25,188 nucleotides of DNA from Collinsella sp. (GCA_019414565.1 DXLU01000030.1:57459-82646); one strand, 5' to 3'; shown: positions 1 through 8,053, counted from the first letter of the stretch. Translations and numbers: made by a program. Notes: generated by a model not told the origin, from the letters alone.

Positions 1-123
1 ATGTCGGAGGGCCGCCGCGGCTCCGAGGCGTTCGACGTTTATAGTTATAGAACGAGGTACCTCGATCTTAGGAAGGCTTACGGAAGTAATTTAAAAGAGT
101 ATTATCTCCACTATCTCGAATAA
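1..123 (+). pseudogene. end of wall-protein repeat region, cut by in-frame TAA
   Basis: The frame is open from the first base and reads SEGRRGSEAFDVYSYR, then YLDLRKAYGSNLKEYYLHYLE, then TAA at 121-123. This matches the tandem repeat (EGRxGSxxFDVxxYRxxYxDLRxAFG...YYxHY) that I associate with coriobacterial secreted wall proteins, in which a glucosaminidase domain follows the repeats. The next codons in the same frame (GGG ATG AAA GAG CAC) continue the repeat as G-M-K-E-H-R, so the TAA stands where a Tyr codon (TAT or TAC) would be expected. I read this as the inner part of one long gene, beginning left of the window and split by a single nonsense change. The repeat family is recalled, not searched. 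The ATG at base 1 is probably an internal Met. Confidence 0.6.
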
Positions 124-126
124 GGG

Positions 127-684
127 ATGAAAGAGCACCGTAATGGTTCGAGCATGACTGGATTTGAGGGCTATATAATGTCCTCGTCTTTCACTTCTTA
201 CGAGGATGCTGCCGTTCATTACGGCAGGACTGTTGGGAAGCATACTTATCCAACAAGCGTGTATAAAAGCAAAGGCAGCGCCTCTATTGATGAGTTTTGT
301 AAGATCCTTTACGAAGAAGCCTCATTTGAGGGAGTATGTCCTGAAGTTTTATATGCTCAAGTCATGAAAGAGACGGGCTATTTAAGATTCGGAAATTTGG
401 TCCAGGCAAATCAGTGCAATTTTGGAGGTGTTGGAGCCACCGGTCCTGGAAATCCCGGATATACTTTTTCTTCCGTTAGAGAAGGGCTTAGGGTTCAGGC
501 GCAGCATTTAAAAGCGTACGCAACAACTGAACCTTTGAATAATCCGTGTATTGACCCACGCTTTAATCTTGTTTCCCGTGGGTGTGCTCCCAAGACGACG
601 GACCTAAATGGACGTTGGGCCGTTCCCGGTAAAGGTTACGGCGAAGGCTTAAATGCAATTGTCCTTGATGTTTTGTGCATGTAA
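127..684 (+). CDS. glucosaminidase-domain protein, C-terminal part of a split wall hydrolase
   Basis: Encodes 185 aa. Residues about 40-185 look like a GH73-type endo-beta-N-acetylglucosaminidase domain, which cuts the glycan strand of peptidoglycan. Visible signs are FCKILYEEASFEGV, then YAQVMKETGYLRF with the likely catalytic Glu at residue 82, then CNFGGVGATG, VREGLRVQAQHLKAYA and a C-terminal GKGYGEGLNAIV, a pattern shared with clostridial and coriobacterial glucosaminidases. There is no signal peptide, and the first residues (MKEHRNGSS) continue the repeat upstream, so this is the catalytic end of a longer secreted protein separated from its export and binding region by the TAA at 121-123. 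No convincing ribosome binding site precedes ATG 127. If translated alone the product would be cytoplasmic and probably useless. Domain call fairly sure; function of this allele doubtful. Confidence 0.75.
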   Translation: MKEHRNGSSMTGFEGYIMSSSFTSYEDAAVHYGRTVGKHTYPTSVYKSKGSASIDEFCKILYEEASFEGVCPEVLYAQVMKETGYLRFGNLVQANQCNFGGVGATGPGNPGYTFSSVREGLRVQAQHLKAYATTEPLNNPCIDPRFNLVSRGCAPKTTDLNGRWAVPGKGYGEGLNAIVLDVLCM

Positions 685-694
685 TGGGTCTACA

Positions 695-1118
695 TGAGTA
701 ATCGTCCTTCTCTGTACCACCTGTAGCGCGCTTTAGTGCCGCTCACATCCGCGCCCGCGACCCACCGGCTCGCCGCCTATACGCTCGAGACGCCATACCG
801 GTAGTCGAGAGAAAGGAACTGATCTTGGCGAGAAGGATACCGGCGAGGGTGGTGCTCAGGCTGACGTCGTCGAACCTGTCGCTCAACGTGATCGCCTCTG
901 CACTGCACGCGTCGAAGGTCGGCATCACGCTCAGTTTCCTGCACGGCGAGTACCGCGAGGATGCGCCGCGCGGGGCGAGGCGGCGATGTCCTACGACCGC
1001 TTCTGCAAGCGATACAGGCAGTTCACGGTCAGCAGGAACGTCGTGAGCAGGGTCGGCCGCAAGGCGGGCAGGAACATGGAGGTCGACTGGTCCGGTCCGA
1101 CCATGTCCCTCGTCGACC
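695..1118 (+). mobile_element. IS21-family remnant A (left end plus fragmented istA)
   Basis: Begins TGAGTAATCG at 695, the same terminus seen (on the minus strand) at 15870 and 17636. It continues through a short subterminal repeat (GCGCGCTTTAGTGCCG) and a leader (CGCCATACCGGTAGTCGAGAG) into istA. The leader is nearly identical to that of the copy at 14060-14934. Compared with the other copies the subterminal array is shortened, consistent with loss of repeats by recombination. Homology stops at about 1118, inside istA, so the right part of the element and istB are gone. Confidence 0.75.
825..1118 (+). pseudogene. istA: istA fragment (IS21-family transposase), deleted and frameshifted
   Basis: Reads ARRIPARVVLRLTSSNLSL and NVIASALHASK, matching the istA start at 14825 (minus). 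It then jumps to VGITLSFLHGEYRE, which in the other copy lies more than 50 codons further on. The deletion endpoints share the short sequence CGAAG(G), so slippage at a tiny direct repeat is likely. About 960 one base is missing (GAGGATGC against GAGGAGTGC), after which the frame changes. The remaining DNA encodes the SYDRFCKRYRQFTVSRNVV and MEVDWSGP segments in another frame and ends after SLVD. The start codon has also decayed from ATG to TTG. No active product is possible. Confidence 0.8.
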
Positions 1119-1170
1119 AAGCGAGTATCTGGGTAACGGTTTTACGACTAATCCCGTGACCGTCAAGTAG

Positions 1171-1202
1171 CAAAAGGACGGAGCGTGAGCTCCGTCCTTT
1201 TG
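1171..1202 (+). terminator. strong intrinsic terminator hairpin
   Basis: A perfect 14-bp stem, C-AAAAGGACGGAGC, with loop GTGA at 1185-1188 and GCTCCGTCCTTTT-G as the other arm. The T run lies in the 3' arm, followed by TGTTTGT. It sits 1-2 nt after a TAG at 1168-1170 that ends a short tail reading NGFTTNPVTVK. This suggests the terminator belonged to a gene whose 3' end is all that remains after the IS21 remnant joined it. It now insulates the operon starting at 1332. Confidence 0.8.
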
Positions 1203-1331
1203 TTTGTAGGGCGGTCTGCTACCATAAACTATATCTTTTGCTAAGAGATTGGGAGCTCTTATGCCAAGATTCAAGCTCGTTCTGGCTTTTCTAGAGCGAG
1301 ATAGAGATGACGAGAGAGTAAGAAAGAATCA
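1203..1331 (+). promoter_or_regulatory. leader region of the glycosyltransferase operon
   Basis: About 130 bases without a convincing gene, between the terminator and the first operon ATG. It should carry the operon promoter. The best guess is TTGTAG (1204-1209) with a -10 near TAAACT or CTATAT (1225-1234), but neither the hexamers nor the spacing are good. A 28-codon open frame starting at ATG 1261 overlaps the start of the 1332 gene; I see no ribosome site for it. Confidence 0.25.
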
Positions 1332-2471
1332 ATGGCTGAAGCGCTGAGAATAGCAATCTTTTCCGCTCAATATCTGCCTCACATTGGCGGTGTTGAGTCC
1401 TATACCAGAAACCTCGCAGTTACGCTCATTGGCATGGGCCATAAGCCGGTCGTGGTCACGTGTAATTGCGATTCGCTGCCGTCTCGAGAGGTAACAGACG
1501 ATGGTATTGAGGTTGTAAGACTGCCGTGTTTTCCATTGCTTGGTGGCAGGTTCCCTGTCTCGCGTTTTGGAAGAGCTTATCGGAGCATGCTGAGGGCTCT
1601 TGATGGCGAGTGCTTCGATGGCGTCCTAGTTAATACGAGGTTTTATCCCCATTCAATCTGTGGGCTTCGGTTCGCCAGGCGCCATCATCTTACCCCCATC
1701 GTTCTTGACCATGGATCGCAGTATCTTACATTCGGAAACGCAGTATTGGATGTGTTCGTTCGCGCCTATGAACACATAATTACTTCGATTGCCAAGCGGT
1801 TTCATCCAGTGTTTTGCGGTGTTTCTAAGAAAAGCCTGGATTGGCTTCGACAATTTGGTATTTCTGGCATTGATATCCTGCCTAACGCGATTGACGTTGA
1901 TGCTTATTGCTCCAATGCCTCAAATCGAGATTTTCGTGCCGAATTGGGCGTCGGGACGGATTCTGTTCTTGCCTGTTTTGTTGGAAGGTTGATTCCCGAG
2001 AAGGGTATCGACTCCCTTCTTGCGGCTATGAAGCAACTGAATGAAACGCCCGTAAAGTTGGTGGTTGCGGGTGATGGTCCCCTGCGTGAGTTGATGGATT
2101 CTACTCCTGAGAATGTCTCCTATGTTGGTCCTTTGCGTCCGGCGGATGTGTCGTCCTTGCTTCAGGCCGCAGACGTGCTGTGTCTTCCTACGAGATCAGA
2201 GGGTTTTTGTACGACCCTTCTCGAGTCTTCGGCGTGCGGCACCCCGGCAATCATTCCCTTGGTGGGCGGAGTTGACGAAGTATTTGGTGAGGAAGATTGC
2301 GGTTTTTTGTTGGATGGCTGTGCTCCCGACCAAATTGCCGAAGCAATACGAGTGGCGTGCGCATCGAAAGCGGAGACGCGGCGAAAGGGACGGCTGGTCC
2401 AGAGTAGAGTTCGAGAGTATTGTACGTGGGGCAATACTGCAGAGAGGCTCGTTGAACTTCTTGGTGCGTAG
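1332..2471 (+). CDS. GT-B glycosyltransferase, family 4-like
   Basis: 379 aa with the GT4 layout. The N-terminal acceptor domain has the glycine pair in SAQYLPHIGGVESYTRNLA (G19-G20). The linker region has VGRLIPEKGIDSLLAAM (218-234). The C-terminal nucleotide-sugar domain has the E-x7-E motif, E290 to E298, in SEGFCTTLLESSACGTPAI. These enzymes transfer a sugar from a nucleotide donor with retention of configuration, here presumably onto a lipid-linked repeat unit at the cytoplasmic face. Sugar and acceptor cannot be read from sequence. Start: ATG 1332 follows a purine-rich AGAGAGTAAGAAAG; MAEALRIAIFSAQY places the first beta strand where expected. First gene of the plus-strand operon. Codon use is more AT-rich than in the rfb genes at the right end of the window. 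Confidence 0.9.
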   Translation: MAEALRIAIFSAQYLPHIGGVESYTRNLAVTLIGMGHKPVVVTCNCDSLPSREVTDDGIEVVRLPCFPLLGGRFPVSRFGRAYRSMLRALDGECFDGVLVNTRFYPHSICGLRFARRHHLTPIVLDHGSQYLTFGNAVLDVFVRAYEHIITSIAKRFHPVFCGVSKKSLDWLRQFGISGIDILPNAIDVDAYCSNASNRDFRAELGVGTDSVLACFVGRLIPEKGIDSLLAAMKQLNETPVKLVVAGDGPLRELMDSTPENVSYVGPLRPADVSSLLQAADVLCLPTRSEGFCTTLLESSACGTPAIIPLVGGVDEVFGEEDCGFLLDGCAPDQIAEAIRVACASKAETRRKGRLVQSRVREYCTWGNTAERLVELLGA

Positions 2472-2576
2472 CAATTACGTTGGTGTTGCTTTTCCGTTGA
2501 CTGGGGTTTGCCGCGGTTTTGTTTCCTCGTTCGGATATTGTTTTCTTCAGAAGTAGGAGAATGAGAAGGTATAGTG

Positions 2577-3764
2577 ATGCACGATATTCTTATTGTGACC
2601 TCAAGGAATGTTGCCACCTCGGGCGGCGAGTTTAGCCTGATTAAAAATAGAGCAGATGCTCTAAAGAATGGGTGGGGCATTGAGTCTGATGTTGCGGCTC
2701 TTTGCAATGTTCGCTTGGGTGTTTCTGAGGGTGGTGAAGCTTTTGGACCCGGCGTTTATGTTCGGCGGGATTTTATGAATCCCATGCAGCTGCTGTCGGG
2801 ATATGAAGAGCTAATTACCACTGCGGAAAAAAAGGTTTTGAGTGGCTCCTACAAGGCGATCATCCTTTCTGGCGTGGGGCTGTTTCGTTATGTCGACCGG
2901 ATGAAGCGCGCCGCCGAGGCGTCGGGAGCTTTTGTATGTGCTGATGTTCATGGTTATTACGGCGACGGCTCCCTTCTTGCACGCGACGAGCCCCTCTTCC
3001 TTGGCTCATTCCACCGTGCCGCCGCTTTTGTTGAGAGATACGAGCAGCGCAAATATTTGCGTAAGTTCGACCGTATCTTTTGTGTTTCTCGAGCGTATCG
3101 CAGTTTCCTTTGTCGAGAGTGCGGCTGCAAAGAGGGTCAGTTCTACATTGTTCCGTGTGCGACGGGGGCGAAGCCAAGCTTTGGTCGTGCGGAGGAGCTT
3201 AAGTATCGAGAGGATTATAGGAGGAAGTACGGCGTAGAAGATGACGAGTGGCTGCTCGTTTACTCAGGCGGAGCTTCGTCGTGGCAATGCCTTCCGCAAA
3301 CTGCAGAGTTGTATCGCGAAATACTGAAGAGGCGTGGGGCAAAGCTACTTGTTTTGTCTGGTGACGTTACTTCTGCACGCGCCGCAATCGGTGATTGTGA
3401 CGACGTTGAATTCGATAGCTTCAAGCCATCTGACCTCCCTAGCGTGTTCTGTGCTGCGGACTTCTTCGTGATGTTGAGAGAGGACGTTCCAACGAACCAC
3501 TTTGCTTACCCTAACAAGTTCTTGGAATACGTCGCGGCGCACAGGCCGGTAATCACTACTCCTTACGTTTACGACATTGCCGAAGAGATTGATAGACATG
3601 GTGTTGGACTTCTGTATAACGGGGATGTGGATGATCTCGTTTTGAAAATGGACAATGCGGTATGCGACAGGGATTCATGTGATCGCCTGGTGCAAAAGGT
3701 TTCTTTTGCAAATTCCCTCATCCCGTTTGCCAGGGATTTGGGAAGCGTTGGGTCCAGTTGCTAA
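2577..3764 (+). CDS. GT-B-type glycosyltransferase (GT4-like)
   Basis: 395 aa. A Gly-Gly loop lies near the N-terminus (TSGGEFSLIKNRADAL, residues 14-29). The C-terminal half has VYSGGASSWQCLPQ (228-241) and REDVPTNHFAYPNKFLEYVA (301-320), where the conserved Lys and Glu of the GT4 donor site are expected, then HRPVITTPY. Overall similarity to GT4 is weaker than for the preceding gene, so family assignment rests on fold-level pattern. The start is taken as ATG 2577 because GAGAAGG (2563-2569) sits 7 nt upstream; a GTG at 2574 would leave only 4 nt. A gap of about 105 bases separates it from the gene before; I see no terminator there, so the two are probably cotranscribed. Donor and acceptor unknown. 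Confidence 0.82.
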   Translation: MHDILIVTSRNVATSGGEFSLIKNRADALKNGWGIESDVAALCNVRLGVSEGGEAFGPGVYVRRDFMNPMQLLSGYEELITTAEKKVLSGSYKAIILSGVGLFRYVDRMKRAAEASGAFVCADVHGYYGDGSLLARDEPLFLGSFHRAAAFVERYEQRKYLRKFDRIFCVSRAYRSFLCRECGCKEGQFYIVPCATGAKPSFGRAEELKYREDYRRKYGVEDDEWLLVYSGGASSWQCLPQTAELYREILKRRGAKLLVLSGDVTSARAAIGDCDDVEFDSFKPSDLPSVFCAADFFVMLREDVPTNHFAYPNKFLEYVAAHRPVITTPYVYDIAEEIDRHGVGLLYNGDVDDLVLKMDNAVCDRDSCDRLVQKVSFANSLIPFARDLGSVGSSC

Positions 3765-3780
3765 AGTGAGCGGGTCGTCT

Positions 3781-4587
3781 ATGCTTATAACGGTTTTTAC
3801 CCCGACTTATAATCGCGCATATATCCTTCCCAAGCTATTCGAAAGTCTGAAAAGACAATCTTTTCGAGATTTCGAATGGATAATTGTTGATGATGGAAGC
3901 ACGGATGATACGCGAAAGCTCGTCGAGGCGATGCAGCAAGATTGTCAGGTGAAATTTCCTATCCGCTATTTTTTCCAGGTCAATAGCGGAAAGCACGTTG
4001 CATGGAATAAGGGTCTTGATGAGGCGAAGGGAGCCTTGTTTTTCCCGGTAGACAGCGACGATTATCTAACCGATGATGCCTTGGAGCGTATTGGGGAGAA
4101 CTGTGAAACCGTTATGTCTAACGAGCGCCTGATTGCCTTGTCGGGAGTTCGTATTTTTCCGGGCAACAAGCTTACGGGAGGAATTCTGCAAGACAATGTG
4201 GGTTCGTACATCGATTATTCGTCAATTGATCGCCGATCGAAGGGGATTACGGGTGACCTTGCCGAGGCCTTTGTGACGGAACGGTTGAGGAAGTACCGAT
4301 TCCCGGTTTTTGAAGATGAGCGGTTTGTTCCTGAAGCAGTTGTCTTTAATAGATTCAGCAACGATGGATATCTAATTCGTGGGTACGCCTTTCCTCTCTA
4401 CGTGTGCGAATACCTTGCCGATGGCTACACGAAGAATACTGATCGGCTGCTCATTACGAACTGGAAGGGATATCGCCTGTACGTTTCAGAGTTGATGCAT
4501 AGCACAGTCGGAATAAGGGCAAAAGCCATTCCGTTTTGTGGATTTATGTACCGTTCGTTATTGAAAATGTTTGGTTTGTGCAAATAG
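3781..4587 (+). CDS. glycosyltransferase family 2
   Basis: 268 aa from ATG 3781 with a classic GT-A start, MLITVFTPTYNRAYILPKLF. The nucleotide-binding acidic motif is WIIVDDGSTDDT (DDGS 37-40) and the metal-binding motif is FFPVDSDDYL (DSDD 91-94). Inverting transfer of one sugar to a growing lipid-linked oligosaccharide is the expected role. The frame is open further upstream, but that extension lies inside the preceding gene. A GTG at 3766 is an alternative giving five more residues. The gap to the preceding stop is only 16 bases, so the two genes are cotranscribed. The residues after about 150 (KLTGGILQDN, FEDERFVPEAVVFNRFS) resemble the lineage of GT2 enzymes common in streptococcal and coriobacterial capsule loci; this is an impression. 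Specificity unknown. Confidence 0.9.
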   Translation: MLITVFTPTYNRAYILPKLFESLKRQSFRDFEWIIVDDGSTDDTRKLVEAMQQDCQVKFPIRYFFQVNSGKHVAWNKGLDEAKGALFFPVDSDDYLTDDALERIGENCETVMSNERLIALSGVRIFPGNKLTGGILQDNVGSYIDYSSIDRRSKGITGDLAEAFVTERLRKYRFPVFEDERFVPEAVVFNRFSNDGYLIRGYAFPLYVCEYLADGYTKNTDRLLITNWKGYRLYVSELMHSTVGIRAKAIPFCGFMYRSLLKMFGLCK

Positions 4588-4612
4588 GCTTGAGTGAAGT
4601 ATGGAGTGCAGC

Positions 4613-5752
4613 ATGAGCTCTTTGTCGAAGAAGACGGTCCTGTTGGTATTTGGAACAAGGCCCGAAGCAATCAAGATGTGTCCTCTCGTAAAGGAGCTGA
4701 AGAACCGATCTGGCCTTAACGCGAAGGTTTGCGTTACCGGCCAGCATCGCCAGATGCTCGACGTGGTCCTTGAGGAGTTTGGGGTTGTGCCCGATTTTGA
4801 TTTGCACGTCATGAAACAAAGACAGACTTTGTTCGATGTTACCACGGCTGTTCTTAATGGCTTGGACGGCGTGCTGGATCAGCTCAAGCCCGACGTTGTT
4901 CTTGTTCACGGTGATACGACGACGTCCTTTGCCGCCGCACTTGCATGCTTCTACAAGGGCATTCCCGTGGGCCATGTCGAGGCGGGTCTGCGTACATACA
5001 ACATCCACTCACCGTATCCCGAGGAATTTAATAGGCAGGCAACCGGCATACTTGCCGCTTGGCACTTTGCTCCAACTGAAGCAGCTCGCAACAACCTGCT
5101 TTCTGAGCATCGGGATTCCAGTCGAATTTTCGTGACGGGAAATACTGGCATTGACGCGCTTCGTACGACGGTGCGCGATCATTATTCGCATCCCGAGCTT
5201 GATTGGGTTGGAGATAGGCGCCTGATCTTGATTACGGCTCATCGTCGAGAGAATCTTGGCGAGCCCATGCACCACATGTTCAGGGCTATTCGCAGAATTG
5301 TTGAAAAGCATGATGACGTGCGCGCTGTTTATCCTGTACATTTGAATCCTGTCGTTCGCAAGGCGGCTCATGAAGAGTTGGACGGCTGCGACCGCATTCA
5401 TCTAATTGATCCTCTAGACGTGGTTGATTTTCATAATTTCATGGCCCGCTCCTACTTGATTCTTACCGATTCAGGCGGCATTCAGGAAGAGGCCCCGGGC
5501 TTGGGTAAGCCGGTTTTGGTGATGCGTGATACGACCGAGCGCCCTGAGGGCGTTGCGGCGGGCACGCTTAAGCTTGTTGGCACAAGTGAAGATGCTATTT
5601 TCTCAACATGTTGCGACCTCTTAGAGAATGAAGAAGCATATTCCCGCATGGCTCATGCCAGCAACCCGTATGGTGACGGTCATGCGAGTGAGCGAATTGC
5701 TGATGTTCTGGAGAAGGGGCTGCAAAGTCTCGGGGAAGCATTGGTTCGGTAG
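4613..5752 (+). CDS. wecB: UDP-N-acetylglucosamine 2-epimerase, non-hydrolysing
   Basis: 379 aa, the usual length for WecB/MnaA. It interconverts UDP-GlcNAc and UDP-ManNAc in the cytoplasm, which implies ManNAc or a derivative in the polysaccharide. Diagnostic motifs are VFGTRPEAIKM at the N-terminus, VTGQHRQMLD, VHGDTTTSFAAALA, VGHVEAGLRTYN, PEEFNRQATG, the central ITAHRRENLG, and the C-terminal LTDSGGIQEEAPGLGKPVLV with DTTERPEG binding UDP. Two starts are possible: ATG 4601 and ATG 4613. I prefer 4613 because GGAG (4603-4606) lies 6 nt before it. The stop at 5752 touches the start of the flippase gene, so translation is probably coupled. No UDP-ManNAc dehydrogenase (WecC) is present in the window, so oxidation to ManNAcA is not supported here. 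Confidence 0.96.
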   Translation: MSSLSKKTVLLVFGTRPEAIKMCPLVKELKNRSGLNAKVCVTGQHRQMLDVVLEEFGVVPDFDLHVMKQRQTLFDVTTAVLNGLDGVLDQLKPDVVLVHGDTTTSFAAALACFYKGIPVGHVEAGLRTYNIHSPYPEEFNRQATGILAAWHFAPTEAARNNLLSEHRDSSRIFVTGNTGIDALRTTVRDHYSHPELDWVGDRRLILITAHRRENLGEPMHHMFRAIRRIVEKHDDVRAVYPVHLNPVVRKAAHEELDGCDRIHLIDPLDVVDFHNFMARSYLILTDSGGIQEEAPGLGKPVLVMRDTTERPEGVAAGTLKLVGTSEDAIFSTCCDLLENEEAYSRMAHASNPYGDGHASERIADVLEKGLQSLGEALVR

Positions 5753-6985
5753 ATGAGTGAGGTTAAGCAGCTCTCTCTTAAAGAGAATATGCTGTGGAAC
5801 TCGTTCGGTTCCATCGTTAACCTTGCTTGCCAATGGCTGATTACGATTCTGATCGTTCGCCTTGGTTCAGGTTACGAGGCATCCGGCGTTTTCTCTTTGG
5901 CAATGTCCATCTACAACATCTTTGCCCCTATCGCTCAGTATCGCATGTATACGTACCAGGTCTCAGATGTTGAGAATGAGAATACCACGGGTGAATACCT
6001 GGCGTTTCGGTTTTTCACTTGCGGAGTCGCGCTCGCTCTGTGCACCGGCTATTCGCTGTTTACATGCGAATCGGGAGCGATTGCAGCTATTCTGCTCTAT
6101 GCCGTCTACAAGTCTATTTCCTTGGTTGTAGACGTCTTTCACGCGTGCGATCAGCGCCATCATCGAATGGATTACATCGGTAAGTCTCTGTCTTTTCAGG
6201 GGATTCTATCTCTTGTTGCCTTTACCGTAGTGTTTGGCTTATGCGAATCGCTCGAGGCGGCGATAGTTGCAATGACCGTTGTCGTGATCCTCGTTGGTGC
6301 TGTCTACGATTTGCCAAGGACCCTTCAATTCGGCCCATTGGCCCCAAGCATCTCGTTCAAAAAGTGCCTTCGACTGGCCTTGAGATGTCTCCCCATCGTT
6401 CTTGCGTCCATTGCCGCGGCGTCAGCATCTTCGATTCCAAGGCAATACCTTGTTGGTGTTCAAGGGGAGGCTGCTCTTGGCATTTATGCTGCCGCAGCTG
6501 CTCCTGTTGCGCTTATTCAGACGGGCGCCTCCTATATCTACAATCCTCTTCTAGGCTATTTTTCGGAGAGTTTTGCTGCTAGGGACAGGAAAGGCTTCAA
6601 TGCGCTTTTGACAAAGGCGACGGTCGGGATCGTTGTTCTGGGGCTGGTGTGCGCTATTGGAGTAATGGTTTTAGGTGAGCCGGTTCTTGTTCTTGTGTAT
6701 GGGAAAAAGATGTCTGGCTTTTCATATCTACTTCCTCCGCTTGTGGCGCTTGCGATGCTTACGGGGTATATGTGGTTTGTAAACGATTTGCTAATGGCTA
6801 TCAGAAACTTCCGGGGTGCCTTTGTTGGGAATGTTGCTGCTCTAATTTCCTCTCTCTGCGCCTTACCTTTAATTGCTCTGTATTCGATGGATGGTGTTAC
6901 ATATGTCTGTCTCATTTCTGCTCTTTGTGGAATAGGCTTCATGGCAACCGTGTTAGTTATTCAGCTAAAAGGCTACTGGAAATAG
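5753..6985 (+). CDS. wzx: polysaccharide flippase (Wzx-type)
   Basis: 410 aa and strongly hydrophobic, with about 10-12 membrane segments spread over the whole length. The start LKENMLWNSFGSIVNLACQW, LITILIVRLGS and the repeated alternation of long hydrophobic runs match the polysaccharide-biosynthesis branch of the MOP/MATE exporter superfamily. Such proteins flip undecaprenyl-diphosphate-linked repeat units across the cytoplasmic membrane. ATG 5753 directly follows the wecB stop (5750-5752), so it is translationally coupled. Its place after the transferases and epimerase fits a Wzx/Wzy-type pathway. Substrate specificity is not visible. There is no obvious truncation. Confidence 0.88.
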   Translation: MSEVKQLSLKENMLWNSFGSIVNLACQWLITILIVRLGSGYEASGVFSLAMSIYNIFAPIAQYRMYTYQVSDVENENTTGEYLAFRFFTCGVALALCTGYSLFTCESGAIAAILLYAVYKSISLVVDVFHACDQRHHRMDYIGKSLSFQGILSLVAFTVVFGLCESLEAAIVAMTVVVILVGAVYDLPRTLQFGPLAPSISFKKCLRLALRCLPIVLASIAAASASSIPRQYLVGVQGEAALGIYAAAAAPVALIQTGASYIYNPLLGYFSESFAARDRKGFNALLTKATVGIVVLGLVCAIGVMVLGEPVLVLVYGKKMSGFSYLLPPLVALAMLTGYMWFVNDLLMAIRNFRGAFVGNVAALISSLCALPLIALYSMDGVTYVCLISALCGIGFMATVLVIQLKGYWK

Positions 6986-7034
6986 TATGTGATGCCTGGA
7001 TTACGTTTCGGAAGATAAAAGGTAAGGTGGATGT

Positions 7035-7727
7035 ATGGATAAGCATCATCGATTGCTGGTTATTATTCCAGCGTATAATGAGGAAGAATCGCTCGAGGCC
7101 ACGGTTGACGAGCTGGTAGGTGTCGCTCCAAGTGTTGACTATCTCGTAGTAAACGACGGCTCCAAGGATTTAACTGAGCGGATTTGTCGCGATCGTGGGT
7201 ACAACTACGTAACACTGCCAGTCAATTCTGGCCTCACCGTTGGATTTCAGACGGGCATGAAGTACGCGCTCCGCAACGGCTACGATTATGCCCTTCAGTT
7301 TGATGCGGACGGTCAGCATATGCCTGAGTATATCGATGAAATGCTCGAGACCGCTATTAATGAAAACGCTGATATCGTAATTGGCTCACGCTTCCTCCAC
7401 GTGAAAAAGGAAATCTCCGCTCGAATGATTGGCTCACGCCTTATTACAGTCATGATCAAGCTGACTACGGGAAAGCGCGTAGCTGACCCTACCTCGGGAA
7501 TGAGAATGTTTAGCAAGGAAATGATTAAGCGCTTCGCGCAGGACGACTCGCTTAACCCTGAGCCCGAGAGCATTTCGCTTCTTATAAAAAAGGGGGCGAA
7601 GGTGAGCGAGGTTCAAGTTGAGATGCGTGAACGCCAGGCGGGGGAGAGCTATCTTAATATCTCCAAGTCGATTGCTTACATGGCGCGAGCTTGCATCTCC
7701 ATTCTTTTCGTTCAGTGGTTCAGGTGA
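7035..7727 (+). CDS. GT2, dolichyl-phosphate mannose synthase-like
   Basis: 230 aa GT-A enzyme: LLVIIPAYNEEESLEATVDEL, then YLVVNDGSKDLT (NDGS 40-43), ALQFDADGQHMPEYI (DADG 90-93), VIGSRF, and the C-terminal ADPTSGMRMFS block typical of DPM1-like polyprenyl-phosphate glycosyltransferases. There is no fused C-terminal membrane domain. AAGGTGG (7024-7030) lies 4 nt before the ATG. The downstream gene, overlapping its ribosome site with this stop, encodes a small DUF2304 membrane protein. GT2 plus DUF2304 is a recurring adjacent pair in Gram-positive polysaccharide loci, as I recall it, suggesting that DUF2304 anchors or partners the soluble GT2. It probably charges a lipid carrier with one sugar. 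Confidence 0.88.
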   Translation: MDKHHRLLVIIPAYNEEESLEATVDELVGVAPSVDYLVVNDGSKDLTERICRDRGYNYVTLPVNSGLTVGFQTGMKYALRNGYDYALQFDADGQHMPEYIDEMLETAINENADIVIGSRFLHVKKEISARMIGSRLITVMIKLTTGKRVADPTSGMRMFSKEMIKRFAQDDSLNPEPESISLLIKKGAKVSEVQVEMRERQAGESYLNISKSIAYMARACISILFVQWFR

Positions 7728-7731
7728 TTAT

Positions 7732-8052
7732 ATGTCTAGCGTTTTAAGGATCGTACTCATTCTGGGTGCATTTGCCATCTTGTTCGTGATAGTGAAGAAG
7801 CTCCGTAAGGCTCAGATACAGGTTCTCGACTCCGTGTTCTGGTTGTTCTTTGCTTTGAGCTTTGTCGTGTTTGCAGCCGTTCCCCAGATTGCCTTCTGGC
7901 TCGCAGGGGCCCTTGGCTTCGAAAGCCCGTCGAACTTCGTATTCCTCTATGCAATTGCGCTGCTTCTTTATCGAGAGTTCTCCAACACGGTAAAGATTGC
8001 AGAGCTCAGACGTCGCGTGAACGCACTTGTTGAAGAGCTCGCTCTCAAGTAG
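7732..8052 (+). CDS. DUF2304 membrane protein
   Basis: 106 aa with three membrane segments (about 4-22, 33-58 and 67-82), a KKLRKAQIQVLDSVFWLFF loop between the first two, and a charged C-terminal helix (KIAELRRRVNALVEELALK) that could form a coiled coil. Length, topology and position after a DPM1-like GT2 fit DUF2304. The start ATG 7732 is chosen because AGGTGA (7722-7727), which includes the stop of the preceding gene, lies 4 nt upstream; longer frames would overlap that gene by more than 100 bases. Biochemical role not established. I infer a membrane partner for the preceding GT2. Its stop is one base from the ATG of the rfbB fragment. Confidence 0.85.
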   Translation: MSSVLRIVLILGAFAILFVIVKKLRKAQIQVLDSVFWLFFALSFVVFAAVPQIAFWLAGALGFESPSNFVFLYAIALLLYREFSNTVKIAELRRRVNALVEELALK

Positions 8053-8053
8053 C

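Noticed and set aside
118..130. Programmed recoding of TAA as an amino acid
   Set aside because: No selenocysteine or pyrrolysine codon (those are TGA and TAG) and no recoding structure was noticed; a simple nonsense mutation explains it.
1203..1230. GGGCGGTCTGCTACC as a JUMPstart/ops-like element upstream of a polysaccharide operon
   Set aside because: It resembles only part of the ops core (GGCGGTAGC) and lacks the rest of the element, which is also not expected in this phylum.
1261..1347. 28-codon open frame overlapping the first glycosyltransferase start
   Set aside because: No ribosome site and no known leader-peptide pattern; probably chance, though coupling is not excluded.
3655..3780. 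Upstream extension of the GT2 gene overlapping the preceding gene
   Set aside because: The family start motif begins at ATG 3781, and the extension would overlap the preceding coding sequence by more than 100 bases.
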